A stretch of 64,000 nt of DNA from Stenotrophomonas maltophilia D457 (GCF_000284595.1 NC_017671.1:2203001-2267000), one strand, 5' to 3'; numbered from the stretch's first letter, positions 1 to 12,914 are shown. The notes: generated by a model not told the origin, from the sequence alone. A program made the numbers and translations.

Positions 1-526
1 TGCGCAGTGCGGTATCGGCGTCGAAGTGCTCGCCGGTGGCGAACCAGCGCCGCGCCTGGCGCGGGCCGATGGCCTCGATCACGTAAGGCGAGATCACCGC
101 CGGCAGCAGGCCAAGGCGGCTTTCGGTCAGGCCGAAGCGGGCCGAGGTGCTGGCGATGGCAATGTCGCAGCAGGCAACCAGGCCGACGCCGCCACCGAAG
201 GCCGCGCCGTGGACCCGGGCCAGGGTCGGCTTGGGCAGCTCGTCCAGGGTGCGCATCAGCCGTGCCAGTGCCAGCGAGTCCTCGCGGTTGTCGGCCTCGC
301 TGGCCGCCGCCATGCCGCGCATCCACTGCATGTCGGCACCGGCCGAGAAGGAGGCGCCGTGGCCGGCGACCACCACGGCCCGGACCGAATCATCGCGGCC
401 GGCGGCTTCCAGCGCGGCGGTCAGCCGGGCGATCAGGCTGGCGTCAAAGGCGTTGTGCAGCTCCGGCCGGTTCAGCCAGAGGGTGAGGACGGCGCCACGG
501 CGCTCGATCTGCAAAGCATCGTTCAT
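1..526 (-). CDS. liuC: Enoyl-CoA hydratase/isomerase (methylglutaconyl-CoA hydratase-like), 3' end outside window
   Basis: Reading the minus strand from the ATG at 526 gives an open frame of 175 codons that leaves the window at base 1. It begins MNDALQIERRGAVLTLWLNR and carries the crotonase signatures: SFSAGADM (oxyanion-hole alanine/glycine loop) and GAAFGGGVGLVACCD. Crotonases of this type hydrate enoyl-CoA; the HNAF and ADMQWM context resembles methylglutaconyl-CoA hydratase of leucine degradation (LiuC/AtuE). That assignment is by resemblance only, because the liu neighbours lie outside the window. It is divergent from feoA, and two palindromes sit just upstream. Confidence 0.8.
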   Translation of the reverse strand, partial: MNDALQIERRGAVLTLWLNRPELHNAFDASLIARLTAALEAAGRDDSVRAVVVAGHGASFSAGADMQWMRGMAAASEADNREDSLALARLMRTLDELPKPTLARVHGAAFGGGVGLVACCDIAIASTSARFGLTESRLGLLPAVISPYVIEAIGPRQARRWFATGEHFDADTALR

Positions 527-542
527 GGGATTCCAGGGTCAC

Positions 543-558
543 TCCATACCTGTATGGA
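543..558. promoter_or_regulatory. Palindrome upstream of the crotonase gene, possible operator
   Basis: TCCATAC-CT-GTATGGA is a perfect 7-bp-arm palindrome 17 bp upstream of the crotonase ATG. Leucine/acyl-CoA catabolic genes are commonly controlled by MerR- or TetR-type repressors that bind such sites, but the cognate regulator is not in this window. Confidence 0.35.
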
Positions 559-574
559 TCATAGCGGGCCATTG

Positions 575-589
575 GTCATGGGCCATGAC
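575..589. promoter_or_regulatory. Second palindrome in the liuC-feoA divergent region
   Basis: GTCATG-GGC-CATGAC, perfect 6-bp arms, lies between the two divergent genes. It could belong to either promoter. Confidence 0.25.
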
Positions 590-602
590 GCGACGCGGGA
601 AT

Positions 603-632
603 GTTAGAATCGAGAACCATTTACATCCAGCA
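603..632 (+). promoter_or_regulatory. Candidate feoAB promoter with AT-rich possible Fur site
   Basis: A TAGAAT hexamer at 605-610 resembles a -10 box, followed by AATCGAGAACCATTTAC, which only loosely resembles a Fur box. No convincing -35 is visible. feo operons are normally iron-repressed through Fur; here the match is weak, so this is a suggestion from context. Confidence 0.25.
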
Positions 633-645
633 GAGAACACGCTAG

Positions 646-896
646 ATGACGCTGTCCGAACTGCCGCTGCACACCTCGGCCGTGGTCGAGTCCGTGCAGG
701 ACCTGCATGCCAACGATGCCATTGCCCGGCGCCTGCGCGAGCTGGGTTTCGTGAACGGCGAGGAAGTGCGCCTGGTGGCCAAGGGCCCGGTGGGCGGCGA
801 GCCGCTGCTGGTGCAGGTCGGGTTCACCCGGTTCGCGCTGCGGATCAGTGAAGCCAAGCGGGTCGTGGTCGACGCCGCCAGCCAGGAACGACGTGC

Positions 897-900
<4 letters not shown>
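646..900 (+). CDS. feoA: Ferrous iron transport protein A
   Basis: 84-residue FeoA, a small SH3-like cytosolic protein that supports the FeoB ferrous-iron permease. The family pattern of a RRLRELGFVNGEEVRLV block followed by GGEPLLVQVG and ALRISEAK is present, and length is normal for a stand-alone FeoA. Its stop overlaps the feoB start (ATGA), so the two are translationally coupled. First gene of the feoAB operon. Confidence 0.93.
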
Positions 901-2761
<1,861 letters not shown>

Positions 2762-2762
<1 letters not shown>

Positions 2763-3010
2763 TGGATACCGGCCTGCTGATCCAGTACCTGATCATCGCG
2801 GTGGCTGTGCTGGTCAGTGCCTGGGTGGTGCTGAAGAAGCAGTTCCCGGGCACCGTGCGCACGCTGCGCGGTGCGTTGGCGTTGGCCCTGTTGAAGCCGG
2901 GCCGCGCCGCCTGGCTGCAGGCGCTGGGGCGGAAAATCGCGCCGCCGGCAACGGGCGGCGGTGGTGGTGCCTGTGGCGGTTGCGACAGCTGCGGGCCGAC
3001 CAAGAAGTAG
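2762..3010 (+). CDS. Small membrane protein downstream of feoB (FeoC position, DUF6587-like)
   Basis: 82 residues starting at the ATG that overlaps the feoB stop (TGATG). It has one N-terminal transmembrane helix (LLIQYLIIAVAVLVSAWVVL), a basic middle and a Gly/Cys-rich tail, GGGGGACGGCDSCG, with three cysteines. It takes the place of feoC in the operon but has no winged-helix FeoC domain. Similar short proteins follow feoB in other Xanthomonadaceae, where they are annotated as DUF6587. The cysteine tail could bind iron or a cluster; that is inference. Confidence 0.75.
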
Positions 3011-3137
3011 CGTCGAGCCATGCTCGACGGCGGCCGGCCGGTGGGTGCGAACCTTCGGCCGGTGGTGCGGGCCTTCGCCCTGTGGGTGCAAACCTTCGCC
3101 CTGTGGGTGCGAACCTTGGTTCGCACGCTCTCGGGAT
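3007..3137. repeat. GTAG REP plus tandem GGGTGCGAACCTTCG-type repeats
   Basis: A GTAG-headed palindrome (CGTCGAGC-CAT-GCTCGACG) is followed by four imperfect tandem copies of a unit like GTGGGTGCGAACCTTCGCCC. The last copy becomes its own palindrome, GTGCGAACC-TTGGTTCGCAC (3107-3126). The same terminal unit recurs beyond the next gene at about 3713-3741. Confidence 0.75.
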
Positions 3138-3675
3138 TCAGACCTCTCTGCGGATGATCGCCCGGAAGTTCCCGTCCCGGTTGAATCGCCGCACCGATTC
3201 CCTGTTCCCATGGGCTGCCGCGAAACCTGCCACGTCGGCCAGGGCATCGAGCAGCAGGGCCTTCAACGCGTCGCGGTTACCGGCCTCCAGCAGATCTTCA
3301 AGATCCTGCTGGATGAAGGTCCGGCGCAGGCCCGGCGTTTCTTCGATCCGCCAGTCGACATGGGGCGTGGGGATGCTGGAGCGGTACCGGAAAGCCGTTT
3401 CAAGATCGTCAGGCGCGAGGGGATACGCGAGCAGCTCCGGAAAGTAGAGTCCAGCATTCACATAGAAGCCCCGGCTTTCGCTGGCGCGCTGGTGATTCAC
3501 GACAAGCAGCGCGGCGTCCAGCAAGCGGTAGCGGGTCGTCGACGTCCCGGCAAAGCCGGTCTTCCTGGCGCACTTGCTGAAGACAGTCGAGGATTTCATG
3601 GGCTTTGCCTGGGCCGTAACAAGGGCCCACAGCCTTGAGGCGCAGTGCCTGACGGTCAATTGGCAAACGCGACAC
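3138..3675 (-). pseudogene. DUF4304-like protein, apparently frameshifted near its N-terminus
   Basis: The minus-strand frame from the ATG at 3599 encodes KSSTVFSK...RYRLLDAALLVVNHQRAS...FYVNAGLYFPEL, the pattern of DUF4304 proteins of unknown function (about 150-180 residues). The expected start of such a protein, reading like RQALRLKAVGP, lies immediately upstream in a different frame, reachable from a GTG at 3675. The two halves would join with a small indel near 3620-3635 (around GTGGGCCCTTGTTACGG). Either this is a broken gene or translation begins at 3599 (153 residues). It is flanked by matching repeats. Confidence 0.5.
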
Positions 3676-3689
3676 CCGCAACGAGTGCC

Positions 3690-3746
3690 GCAGGTGGGTG
3701 CGAACGCTCCAGGTGGGTGCGAACCTTGGTTCGCACGCTCTTCCAG
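3690..3746. repeat. Second copy of the GTGCGAACC palindromic repeat flanking the DUF4304 gene
   Basis: GTGGGTGCGAACCTTGGTTC continues into GCACGCTCT, identical to the segment at about 3104-3132, with one extra partial unit before it. The two copies are in direct orientation on either side of the DUF4304-like gene. Confidence 0.7.
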
Positions 3747-4343
3747 CTAGTTGGCCCGTGAGCCCAGCTCCGCTGCCAACGCCAGCCACCGGTTGCGTTG
3801 CTCCGGCGAGCTGCTGCGCACCGCACCGAGTCGGCTGACCCGCACCGGGCGGATGCCGCAGAATTCCAGAATAGTGGCGCGGATCTGGGCGATGCCCGGG
3901 TCGCGGTAGATCCAGCGGTAATACCAGGGCGGCGTATCCAGCGTGGTGATCACCCGTGCGCTGCGACCGGCCAGCAGCCGGTCCCACCAGACTGAATCGC
4001 GCCGGTAGCGGAAGGCGTACCCCGGCAGCAGCACGCGATCGAAGAAGCCCTTCAGCAGCGCCGGCATCGCGCCCCACCAGGTGGGATAGACCAGCACCAG
4101 ATGGTCGCAGGCCTCGATCGCATCCGCAGTGTCCTGCAGGTCGGCTTCCAGCGGCTGGATCTGGCGGTAGCCATGGCGCAGCACCGGATCGAACTCGAGT
4201 TCGCCCAGTGCGATCAGGCGCACCCGATGGCCAGCATTCTCGGCGGCGGTGGCGTAGCGCTGGGCGAGGGCACCGCACAGGCTGTCGCGGTCGGGATGGC
4301 CGAGCAGGATCAGGATGGAACGGGACACGGCAACCTCGGGCAA
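3747..4343 (-). CDS. NAD(P)H-dependent oxidoreductase, flavodoxin_2 family
   Basis: 198 residues with a flavodoxin-like fold. ILILLGHPDRDSLCGALAQRY forms the N-terminal FMN-phosphate loop, VLVYPTWWGAMPALLKGFFD is the family hallmark in the middle, and ITTLDTPPWYY follows. Relatives (MdaB/NQO-like quinone reductases and general stress reductases) transfer two electrons from NAD(P)H to quinones through FMN. It is the last gene of a three-gene minus-strand run (SDR, MerR, this gene), suggesting a redox or xenobiotic response operon. The exact substrate is not evident. A start at Val5 or Ser7 is also possible. Confidence 0.85.
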   Translation of the reverse strand: MPEVAVSRSILILLGHPDRDSLCGALAQRYATAAENAGHRVRLIALGELEFDPVLRHGYRQIQPLEADLQDTADAIEACDHLVLVYPTWWGAMPALLKGFFDRVLLPGYAFRYRRDSVWWDRLLAGRSARVITTLDTPPWYYRWIYRDPGIAQIRATILEFCGIRPVRVSRLGAVRSSSPEQRNRWLALAAELGSRAN

Positions 4344-4383
4344 TGGAAAGTGCGCGAGGTTGGGCTATGCCCTTGGGGCAGAG

Positions 4384-4779
4384 TCAACCACCAGCGGCGC
4401 AGCCGCTGGGTTCCAGGATGCAGTCACCGCTGCCGGAGTGCAGCCACTGCCGCAGTTCGTCGCTGACCTGCTGCAGGTCGAGCTCGACCTGCGCCAGCCG
4501 TGCCCGCTCGCTGGCGATGCGGCTGCGTTGTTGCTCGAGCAGGGCCAGCACCGCGGGCCAGTCGAGCCGTCCGTCGCGGCCCTGCAGGCGGGAGATCGCG
4601 GCCAGGGTGATGCCCAGCGCCAACGCCTGGCGGATCAGCTGCACCCAGGCCACATCCTGTTCGCTGTAGTCGCGATAGCGGTTCAGCCGCGGCACCGGCG
4701 GCAGTAGTCCGCGCGCCTCGTACAGGCGGATGGCCTTGGCGCTGGCGCCGGTCAGGCGGCTGACCTCGGAAATGCGCAT
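4384..4779 (-). CDS. MerR family transcriptional regulator
   Basis: 131 residues from MRISEVSRLTGASAKAIRLYE, a classical MerR winged-helix start; a longer frame begins nine codons earlier but would overlap the SDR gene. The pattern RLYEARGLL...RYRDYSEQDV is the HTH_MerR domain, followed by a dimerisation coiled coil (LEQQRSRIASERARLAQVELDL). A single cysteine in the C-terminal tail (GDCILEPSGC holds two, closely spaced) hints at metal or redox sensing but this is not conclusive. It starts 4 bp after the SDR stop, so they are co-transcribed. Confidence 0.85.
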   Translation of the reverse strand: MRISEVSRLTGASAKAIRLYEARGLLPPVPRLNRYRDYSEQDVAWVQLIRQALALGITLAAISRLQGRDGRLDWPAVLALLEQQRSRIASERARLAQVELDLQQVSDELRQWLHSGSGDCILEPSGCAAGG

Positions 4780-4783
4780 TGGC

Positions 4784-5545
4784 TCAGTCCCGCACCAGCC
4801 CGCCATCGACCACCAGGTTCTGCCCGGTCACCGCGCGCGACCAGGGGCTGGCGAAGAACAGCGCGGCATCGGCGAATTCTGCTGGCGTGGTAACGCTGCG
4901 CAGTGGCGTGTTGGCGGCGATGTAGTCGAACACTGCCTCCGGCGTGGCAGCGCTGGCATCGGTGGTGCGCAGCAGGCCGCCGGACAGCATGTTCACGGTG
5001 ATGCCATGCGGGCCGAGGTCGCCGGCCAGCGTGCGCGTGAGGGACAGTAGCGCGGCCTTGGCGGCGGTGTAGTCGTGGTAGGGCACGACCGGGTTCTGGA
5101 ACAGGTTGGTGCCGATGTTGATGATGCGGCCGAAGCGGCGGGCCTGCATGCCGGGCAGGGCGGCCTGCACGGTGTTCAGCGCGCCGCGCACGCTGCCCTC
5201 GAACTGCGCCTGGAACGCCGACCAGCCGATATCGGCGGCGCCGTCGCGGGCATCACCATTGAACGAGAACGCGGCGAGCGCGTTGTTGACCACGGTGGTG
5301 ACGCCCTGGCCGAAGTGGGCCAGGGCGTGCTGCAGCATTGCATCGACCTGGCTGCGGTCGGTGACGTCGGCCGGCAGCGCGATCGCCTGTCCGCCCAGCT
5401 CGGCGGCCAGCGCCCGTGCGGGGCCTTCGCTGCGGTGGTAGTTGACGATGACGCGCGCACCCTGCAACGCGAACGCGCGGGCGATGTGCTGGCCAAGGCC
5501 GCGGCCGGCGCCGGTGACCAGCACCAGCTGTTCGCTGATCTGCAT
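4784..5545 (-). CDS. SDR family oxidoreductase (3-oxoacyl-ACP reductase-like)
   Basis: 253 residues from MQISEQLVLVTGAGRGLGQH. Classical short-chain dehydrogenase features are present: the TGxxxGxG cofactor loop (TGAGRGLG), an NNA-type motif (VVNNALAAF), the serine/tyrosine/lysine site IINIGTN...YHDYTAAKAA, and a C-terminal VTGQNLVVDGGLVRD. NADPH is likely, from the early Arg/His after the glycine loop (inference). The open frame continues far upstream but that region is antisense to dapB, so the MQISEQ start (or the ATG six codons earlier) is preferred. Confidence 0.85.
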   Translation of the reverse strand: MQISEQLVLVTGAGRGLGQHIARAFALQGARVIVNYHRSEGPARALAAELGGQAIALPADVTDRSQVDAMLQHALAHFGQGVTTVVNNALAAFSFNGDARDGAADIGWSAFQAQFEGSVRGALNTVQAALPGMQARRFGRIINIGTNLFQNPVVPYHDYTAAKAALLSLTRTLAGDLGPHGITVNMLSGGLLRTTDASAATPEAVFDYIAANTPLRSVTTPAEFADAALFFASPWSRAVTGQNLVVDGGLVRD

Positions 5546-5635
5546 GAAGGGGCTGCCATCCATTGCATGAAAGGGCATGCAGCGTAGCAGTGATGGCGCT
5601 TGCCGGAGCAGGCGTGCTGCCGCTAGCCTGCAGGC

Positions 5636-6355
5636 ATGAACCAGACTCCCCTGCGATTGCTCATTCACGGCGCCTCCGGGCGCATGGGCCAGGCCCTGCT
5701 GCGGCTGGCCGCCGAACATCCCGAAACCCTGCAGATCGTGGCCGCAGTGACCGGCCGTGCGCCGGCACAGCGCGTGGTCGACGGCGTGCCGTTCTTCGGC
5801 GCCAGTGAGCTGCCCGGCGCGCCGGTGTTCGATGTGGCGATCGACTTCAGCCTGCCGGAGGGCTTCGACCCGATGCTGGCGCTGTGCGTGGAGCGGGGTG
5901 CCGGGCTGGTGTCGGGCACCACCGGTATCTCCAGCACGCAGCGCCAGGCGCTGGAGGCCGCGGCGGCGAAGATCCCGCTGGTATGGGCCTCGAACTTCAG
6001 CCTGGGCGTGGCGGTACTGGACGAACTGGTGGAGCGCGCGGCGCAGGCGCTGGCCGGCTGGGACTGCGACATCGTCGAATCGCACCACACCCAGAAGAAG
6101 GACGCGCCATCGGGCACCGCGCTGACCCTGGGCGCAGCCGCGCAACGGGGCGGGGCGGAGCCGCACTACGCCAGCCTGCGTGCCGGTGACATCGTGGGCG
6201 AGCACCTGGTGCAGTTCACCGGTCTGGGCGAGCGCATCGAGCTGGTGCATCGGGCCACCAACCGCGACATTTTCGCCCGCGGCGCCCTGTTCGCCGCCCG
6301 CCAGCTGCAGGGGCGGGCGCCGGGCAGCTACCGGGTGCGGGACCTGCTGCAGTAG
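5636..6355 (+). CDS. dapB: 4-hydroxy-tetrahydrodipicolinate reductase
   Basis: 239 residues. DapB reduces the dihydrodipicolinate-pathway intermediate to tetrahydrodipicolinate with NAD(P)H in lysine/diaminopimelate synthesis. The Rossmann loop GASGRMG is at residues 12-18, SGTTG at 93-97, and the family signature ESHHTQKKDAPSGTA covers 149-162 with the catalytic His pair 150/151 and Lys 154/155. It is shorter than the E. coli protein (273 residues) but all core motifs are there, as in other Xanthomonadaceae. It lies divergent from the SDR operon. Confidence 0.95.
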   Translation: MNQTPLRLLIHGASGRMGQALLRLAAEHPETLQIVAAVTGRAPAQRVVDGVPFFGASELPGAPVFDVAIDFSLPEGFDPMLALCVERGAGLVSGTTGISSTQRQALEAAAAKIPLVWASNFSLGVAVLDELVERAAQALAGWDCDIVESHHTQKKDAPSGTALTLGAAAQRGGAEPHYASLRAGDIVGEHLVQFTGLGERIELVHRATNRDIFARGALFAARQLQGRAPGSYRVRDLLQ

Positions 6356-6370
6356 GGCGGGCTGATTCGT

Positions 6371-6463
6371 GGGGTCGGATCCCTTTCCTGCGGAAAGGGC
6401 TCTGACCCCATCCGAGGGCGCCTGGGGTCAGAGCCTTTCCCATTCGGGAAAGGATCCGACCCC
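6371..6463. repeat. GGGGTC...GACCCC hairpin family, back-to-back pair
   Basis: Two adjacent long hairpins, 6371-6409 and 6424-6463, each bounded by GGGGTC and GACCCC with CCTTTCC/GGAAAGG inner arms. The second is nearly the reverse complement of the first. They lie just after dapB; with no T-run they are not clear terminators. Related copies are at 12623, 55239, 59248, 60225 and 62784. Confidence 0.8.
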
Positions 6464-6534
6464 GCCTCCGGCCTGCATACACCGCCGGATTGAAATGAAT
6501 GCGCAATCGCCTGTTCATGAAGCGCGATAACCGC

Positions 6535-6563
6535 TGGCGCGAGCGCCCCGGCAGCGCTACAAT
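6535..6563 (+). promoter_or_regulatory. Candidate carAB promoter
   Basis: TACAAT at 6558-6563 is a good -10 hexamer. With a 17-bp spacer the -35 would be TGGCGC at 6535-6540, which is poor. Transcription would start near 6570 and leave a leader of about 120 nt before carA. Confidence 0.4.
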
Positions 6564-6587
6564 TCGCACTCGCCGAATCACGAAAGC

Positions 6588-6622
6588 CGGACCGGTCCCA
6601 GACCGTACGTCCGCGCTTTTTT
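6588..6622 (+). terminator. Candidate transcription attenuator in the carA leader
   Basis: The leader contains nested stems CGGAC (6588-6592) with GTCCG (6609-6613) and CGGTC (6593-6597) with GACCG (6601-6605), loop CCA and a 3-nt bulge, then CGC and six T residues (6617-6622). This is a textbook intrinsic terminator placed between the putative promoter and carA. An alternative pairing of CACGAAAGCCGG (6579-6590) with CCGGATTTCCGTG (6627-6639) would break the outer stem and could act as antiterminator. Confidence 0.55.
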
Positions 6623-6690
6623 GCAACCGGATTTCCGTGAAGCGCAGGCGTGACTTCGGCAGCCCCCTCGGTAGCCAAAGTGAGATTCCC

Positions 6691-7818
6691 GTGACCCAAG
6701 CCGCAATCCTCGTCCTCGAAGACGGCACCGTATTCGAGGGCGAATCCGTAGGCGCGCCCGGCCTGTCCGTCGGTGAGGTGGTGTTCAACACCGCCATGAC
6801 CGGCTATCAGGAAGTGCTGACCGACCCGTCCTACGCCCGGCAGATGGTCACGCTGACCTATCCGCATATCGGTAACACCGGCATGACCGACCAGGACAAC
6901 GAAGCGTCCAAGGTGTGGTCGGCCGGCCTGATCGTGCGCGACGTTCCGCGCCGCCCCAGCAACTGGCGCAGCCAGGTGTCGCTGCAGGACTGGCTGATCC
7001 AGCGTGGCGTGGTCGCCATCGCCGGCATCGACACCCGCAAGCTGACCCGCATCCTGCGCGAGAAGGGCGCGCAGAACGGTGCGCTGATGGCCGGCGACAT
7101 CGACGTGGAAAAGGCACTGGAAGCCGCCCGCAAGTTCCCGGGGCTGAAGGGCATGGATCTGGCCAAGGTCGTCACTACCGAGAAGACCTACACCTGGACC
7201 GAGGGCCAGCTGGACCTGGATGCCAATGCCTTCGTCAGCGTGCCGGCCCGGTTCAAGGTCGTGGCCTACGACTTCGGCGTGAAGACCAACATCCTGCGCA
7301 TGCTGGCCGAGCGTGGCTGCGAAGTGACCGTGGTACCGGCGCAGACCCCAGCCGCCGAAGTGCTGGCCCTGAAGCCGGACGGCGTGTTCCTGTCCAACGG
7401 CCCGGGTGACCCGGAGCCGTGTGACTACGCCATCGAAGCGATCAAGACCTTCATCGATGTGAAGATCCCGACCTTCGGCATCTGCCTGGGCCACCAGCTG
7501 CTGGGCCTGGCCTCGGGCGCGCAGACCATGAAGATGGGCCATGGCCACCACGGTGCCAATCACCCGGTGCAGGACCTGGACAGCGGCCGGGTGATGATCA
7601 CCTCGCAGAACCACGGCTTCGCGATCGATGAAGCGACCCTGCCGCCGACCCTGCGCGTGACCCACCGCTCGCTGTTCGACGGCACCAACCAGGGTGTCGC
7701 CCGCACCGACGTGCCGGCGTTCTCGTTCCAGGGCCACCCGGAAGCGTCGCCGGGCCCGACCGATGTCGGTCCGCTGTTCGACCGCTTCGTGGTGCTGATG
7801 GAGCAGGCCAAGGCGTGA
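6691..7818 (+). CDS. carA: Carbamoyl-phosphate synthase small (glutaminase) subunit
   Basis: 375 residues from the GTG at 6691 ([18 protein letters not shown]), preceded by a purine-rich GTGAG; the longer in-frame extension crosses the leader and is rejected. CarA releases ammonia from glutamine and feeds it to CarB for carbamoyl phosphate used in arginine and pyrimidine synthesis. The class I amidotransferase triad is visible: Cys265 in GICLGHQLL, and His349/Glu351 in GHPEA. Next to carB with a 148-bp gap that holds no recognised element. Confidence 0.96.
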   Translation: MTQAAILVLEDGTVFEGESVGAPGLSVGEVVFNTAMTGYQEVLTDPSYARQMVTLTYPHIGNTGMTDQDNEASKVWSAGLIVRDVPRRPSNWRSQVSLQDWLIQRGVVAIAGIDTRKLTRILREKGAQNGALMAGDIDVEKALEAARKFPGLKGMDLAKVVTTEKTYTWTEGQLDLDANAFVSVPARFKVVAYDFGVKTNILRMLAERGCEVTVVPAQTPAAEVLALKPDGVFLSNGPGDPEPCDYAIEAIKTFIDVKIPTFGICLGHQLLGLASGAQTMKMGHGHHGANHPVQDLDSGRVMITSQNHGFAIDEATLPPTLRVTHRSLFDGTNQGVARTDVPAFSFQGHPEASPGPTDVGPLFDRFVVLMEQAKA

Positions 7819-7966
7819 TCAGTACGCCGCCGGCCCCCGGTGGCGTCGCGATGGACCGTAAACCCCGCATCGCTGCTGCCCCCGGCGCGGCGCTGCGGAT
7901 CAAGATTCCTGATCGACAGCGTGCGATCACTCCCCCTTGTCACGCTGTACTGACTTAGAGAAGAAA

Positions 7967-11205
<3,239 letters not shown>

Positions 11206-11209
<4 letters not shown>

Positions 11210-11682
11210 GAGCCCCCATCACCATGAAGGGCGCGCAGAAGCTGCGCGACGAACTGGATCACCTGAAGTCGGTCAAGCGCCCGAAGGTGATCGCCGCCAT
11301 CGCCGAAGCGCGTGAGCATGGCGACCTGAAGGAGAACGCCGAGTACCACGCCGCGCGCGAGGAACAGGGCTTCATCGAAGGCCGCATCAAGCAGCTGGAA
11401 GGCGAGCTGTCGCACGCCGAGATCATCGACGTGAGCAAGCTCAACGCCGGCTCCAAGGTGGTGTTCGGCGCCAGCGTGACGCTGGCCGACGTGGAAACCG
11501 ACGAAGAGAAGAAGTACCAGATCGTCGGTGACCTGGAAGCGGACATCAAGCTGGGCCTGATCGCGATTTCCTCGCCGGTGGCGCGCGCGATGATCGGCAA
11601 GCTGGAAGGCGATTCGATCGTGATCGACGCCCCGGCCGGCCAGCGCGAGTACGAGATCGTCAGCGTCAGCTACGTGGACTGA
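11206..11682 (+). CDS. greA: Transcription elongation factor GreA
   Basis: 158 residues from a GTG start that overlaps the carB stop (GTGA). GreA enters the RNA polymerase secondary channel and stimulates cleavage of backtracked RNA. The acidic tip of the N-terminal coiled coil is conserved ([27 protein letters not shown]) and the C-terminal FKBP-like domain ends [17 protein letters not shown] ([20 protein letters not shown]). Its coupling to carB makes carA-carB-greA one unit, an arrangement found in Xanthomonadaceae. Confidence 0.96.
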
Positions 11683-11686
11683 CACG

Positions 11687-12604
11687 GTGGCAACGGCGAC
11701 CCTGCTGTTGCCGGCCCGCAGCCGCTTTGCCGCGGCTGCGTTGCCGGACGATGTGGCACGTGCGCTCGGCCGTGCCACGACCGTGCAGGTCGCGCCGGGC
11801 GAACGCGCGCAGCTGACGCGCCATTTTGCGGTTGCCGCGCCGCACTGGCCGGTGGCCGCGTTGACCCGCCAGCGCGACGTCGGCGATGCCGCCGGCGCCA
11901 GCTGGCTGCGTGCCGATCCGGCCTGCATGGTGCCGGACATGCATGGCGCGCGGATGATGGCCTACGGCGAAACGCTGCGGCCGACGCTGGCCGACAGCCT
12001 GGCCCTGCTGCCGGTGCTGCAGCCCTTGTTTGCCGATGCCGGGTTCGTGCTTGACGCACCGGACCCGTCGCGCTGGTACCTGCGGCTTCCAATCGACCTG
12101 GTGCTGCCGGACTTCAATAGTCCGGACGAGGTGCTGGGCGATGACCTGTTCTCGCATCTGCCGGAGGGCGAGGGCGGCCGTCGCTGGCGGGCGCTGATGA
12201 CCGAAGCGCAGGTACTGCTGCACAACCATTCCTGGAACCAGCAGCGCGCCGCTCAGGGACAACAGCCGATCAATTCGCTGTGGTTCTGGGGCGGTGGCGT
12301 GATGCCGGTGTCGGTCAGCACGCCGCACGCACAGGTGCGCAGCCGCGATGCCCTGCTGCAGGGCCTGGCCCTGGCGGCTGGCGTAGCCGTGGATGGCGAA
12401 CAGGCGGTGGATGCACTGGTCGACCTGCGCCAGCTGCGTTCGCTGCAGCAGCTCGGCAATGATGCAATCCGGCCGCTGCTGGCCGCGCTCAAGCGTGGCG
12501 AGCTGCAGCGGCTGGTGCTGGATTTCGAGGACGGCCTGCAGTTCCAGCTGGACCGCGGCCAGCGCTGGCAGTTCTGGAAGAAGCCGCGGCAGCTTCACGA
12601 TTGA
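11687..12604 (+). CDS. rpfE: RpfE-type protein (phosphoglycerate-mutase-like annotation)
   Basis: 305 residues from a GTG four bases after the greA stop. It matches the protein located between greA and recJ in the Xanthomonas rpf locus, called RpfE and often auto-annotated as a phosphoglycerate mutase or 'regulatory protein, RpfE type'. Visible patterns are WLRADPACMVPDMHGARMMAYG near residue 85 and SWNQQRAAQGQQPINSLWFWGGG near 190, which recall alkaline-phosphatase-superfamily phosphoglycerate mutases without a recognisable metal site. No enzymatic function can be claimed. No signal peptide or membrane helix, so probably cytosolic. Confidence 0.75.
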   Translation: MATATLLLPARSRFAAAALPDDVARALGRATTVQVAPGERAQLTRHFAVAAPHWPVAALTRQRDVGDAAGASWLRADPACMVPDMHGARMMAYGETLRPTLADSLALLPVLQPLFADAGFVLDAPDPSRWYLRLPIDLVLPDFNSPDEVLGDDLFSHLPEGEGGRRWRALMTEAQVLLHNHSWNQQRAAQGQQPINSLWFWGGGVMPVSVSTPHAQVRSRDALLQGLALAAGVAVDGEQAVDALVDLRQLRSLQQLGNDAIRPLLAALKRGELQRLVLDFEDGLQFQLDRGQRWQFWKKPRQLHD

Positions 12605-12622
12605 TCGGGGCCTCTGCCGTGC

Positions 12623-12663
12623 GGGGTCGGATCCGTTTTCCTAGGGAAAACGGCTCTGACCCC
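12623..12663. repeat. GGGGTC...GACCCC hairpin after rpfE
   Basis: GGGGTCGGATCCGTTTTCC and GGAAAACGGCTCTGACCCC form nearly perfect arms with a short loop. Same family as the pair at 6371. Confidence 0.75.
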
Positions 12664-12684
12664 ATTTTGTCTATCGATATCTGA

Positions 12685-12908
12685 AAGATGTGTCGACCAA
12701 GGTCGACACCTACCAGCAGCGGCGTGAACCTGTCGAAGGTGGGGCGGTGTCGGATTGCGGGGTGTCAGCCGCATGGATGCGGCTGCCAAGCCTACAGGGA
12801 CGTACTTGCGGCGTCCCCGCAATCCGACACCGCCCCGCCAACCCACGGACTCCCCGCTGTTGCTGTTGCTTCGGATGTTGCTTCGGCAGGTGCAGGGCGC
12901 AGCCCTAC
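12685..12908. repeat. Composite cruciform element, copy A
   Basis: It starts with a GTAG-type REP arm (GTGTCGACCAAGGTCGACAC, then CTACC) and continues into a large cruciform. The cruciform's outer arms are perfect over 22 bp: 12741-12762 with 12815-12836. Inside lie hairpin 1 (GCCGCAT-GG-ATGCGGC) and hairpin 2 (GGACG...CGTCC). A CTGTTGCTGTTG-rich stretch and the hairpin AGGGC-GCA-GCCCT end the module. Located between the convergent 3' ends of rpfE and the DUF1176 gene. Confidence 0.8.
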
Positions 12909-12914
12909 AAACAA

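Noticed and set aside
3007..3137. Regularly spaced GTGCGAACCTTCG repeats considered as a CRISPR array
   Set aside because: Units are about 20 bp, imperfect, without unique spacers, and no cas genes are present.
5546..6250. N-terminal extension of the SDR protein to 488 residues
   Set aside because: The added part is antisense to dapB and not SDR-like; MQISEQLVLVTGAG is a normal SDR start.
6499..6690. Longer carA reading frame starting at ATG 6499
   Set aside because: It would cover the promoter and attenuator; the GTG at 6691 gives the family's usual length and start.
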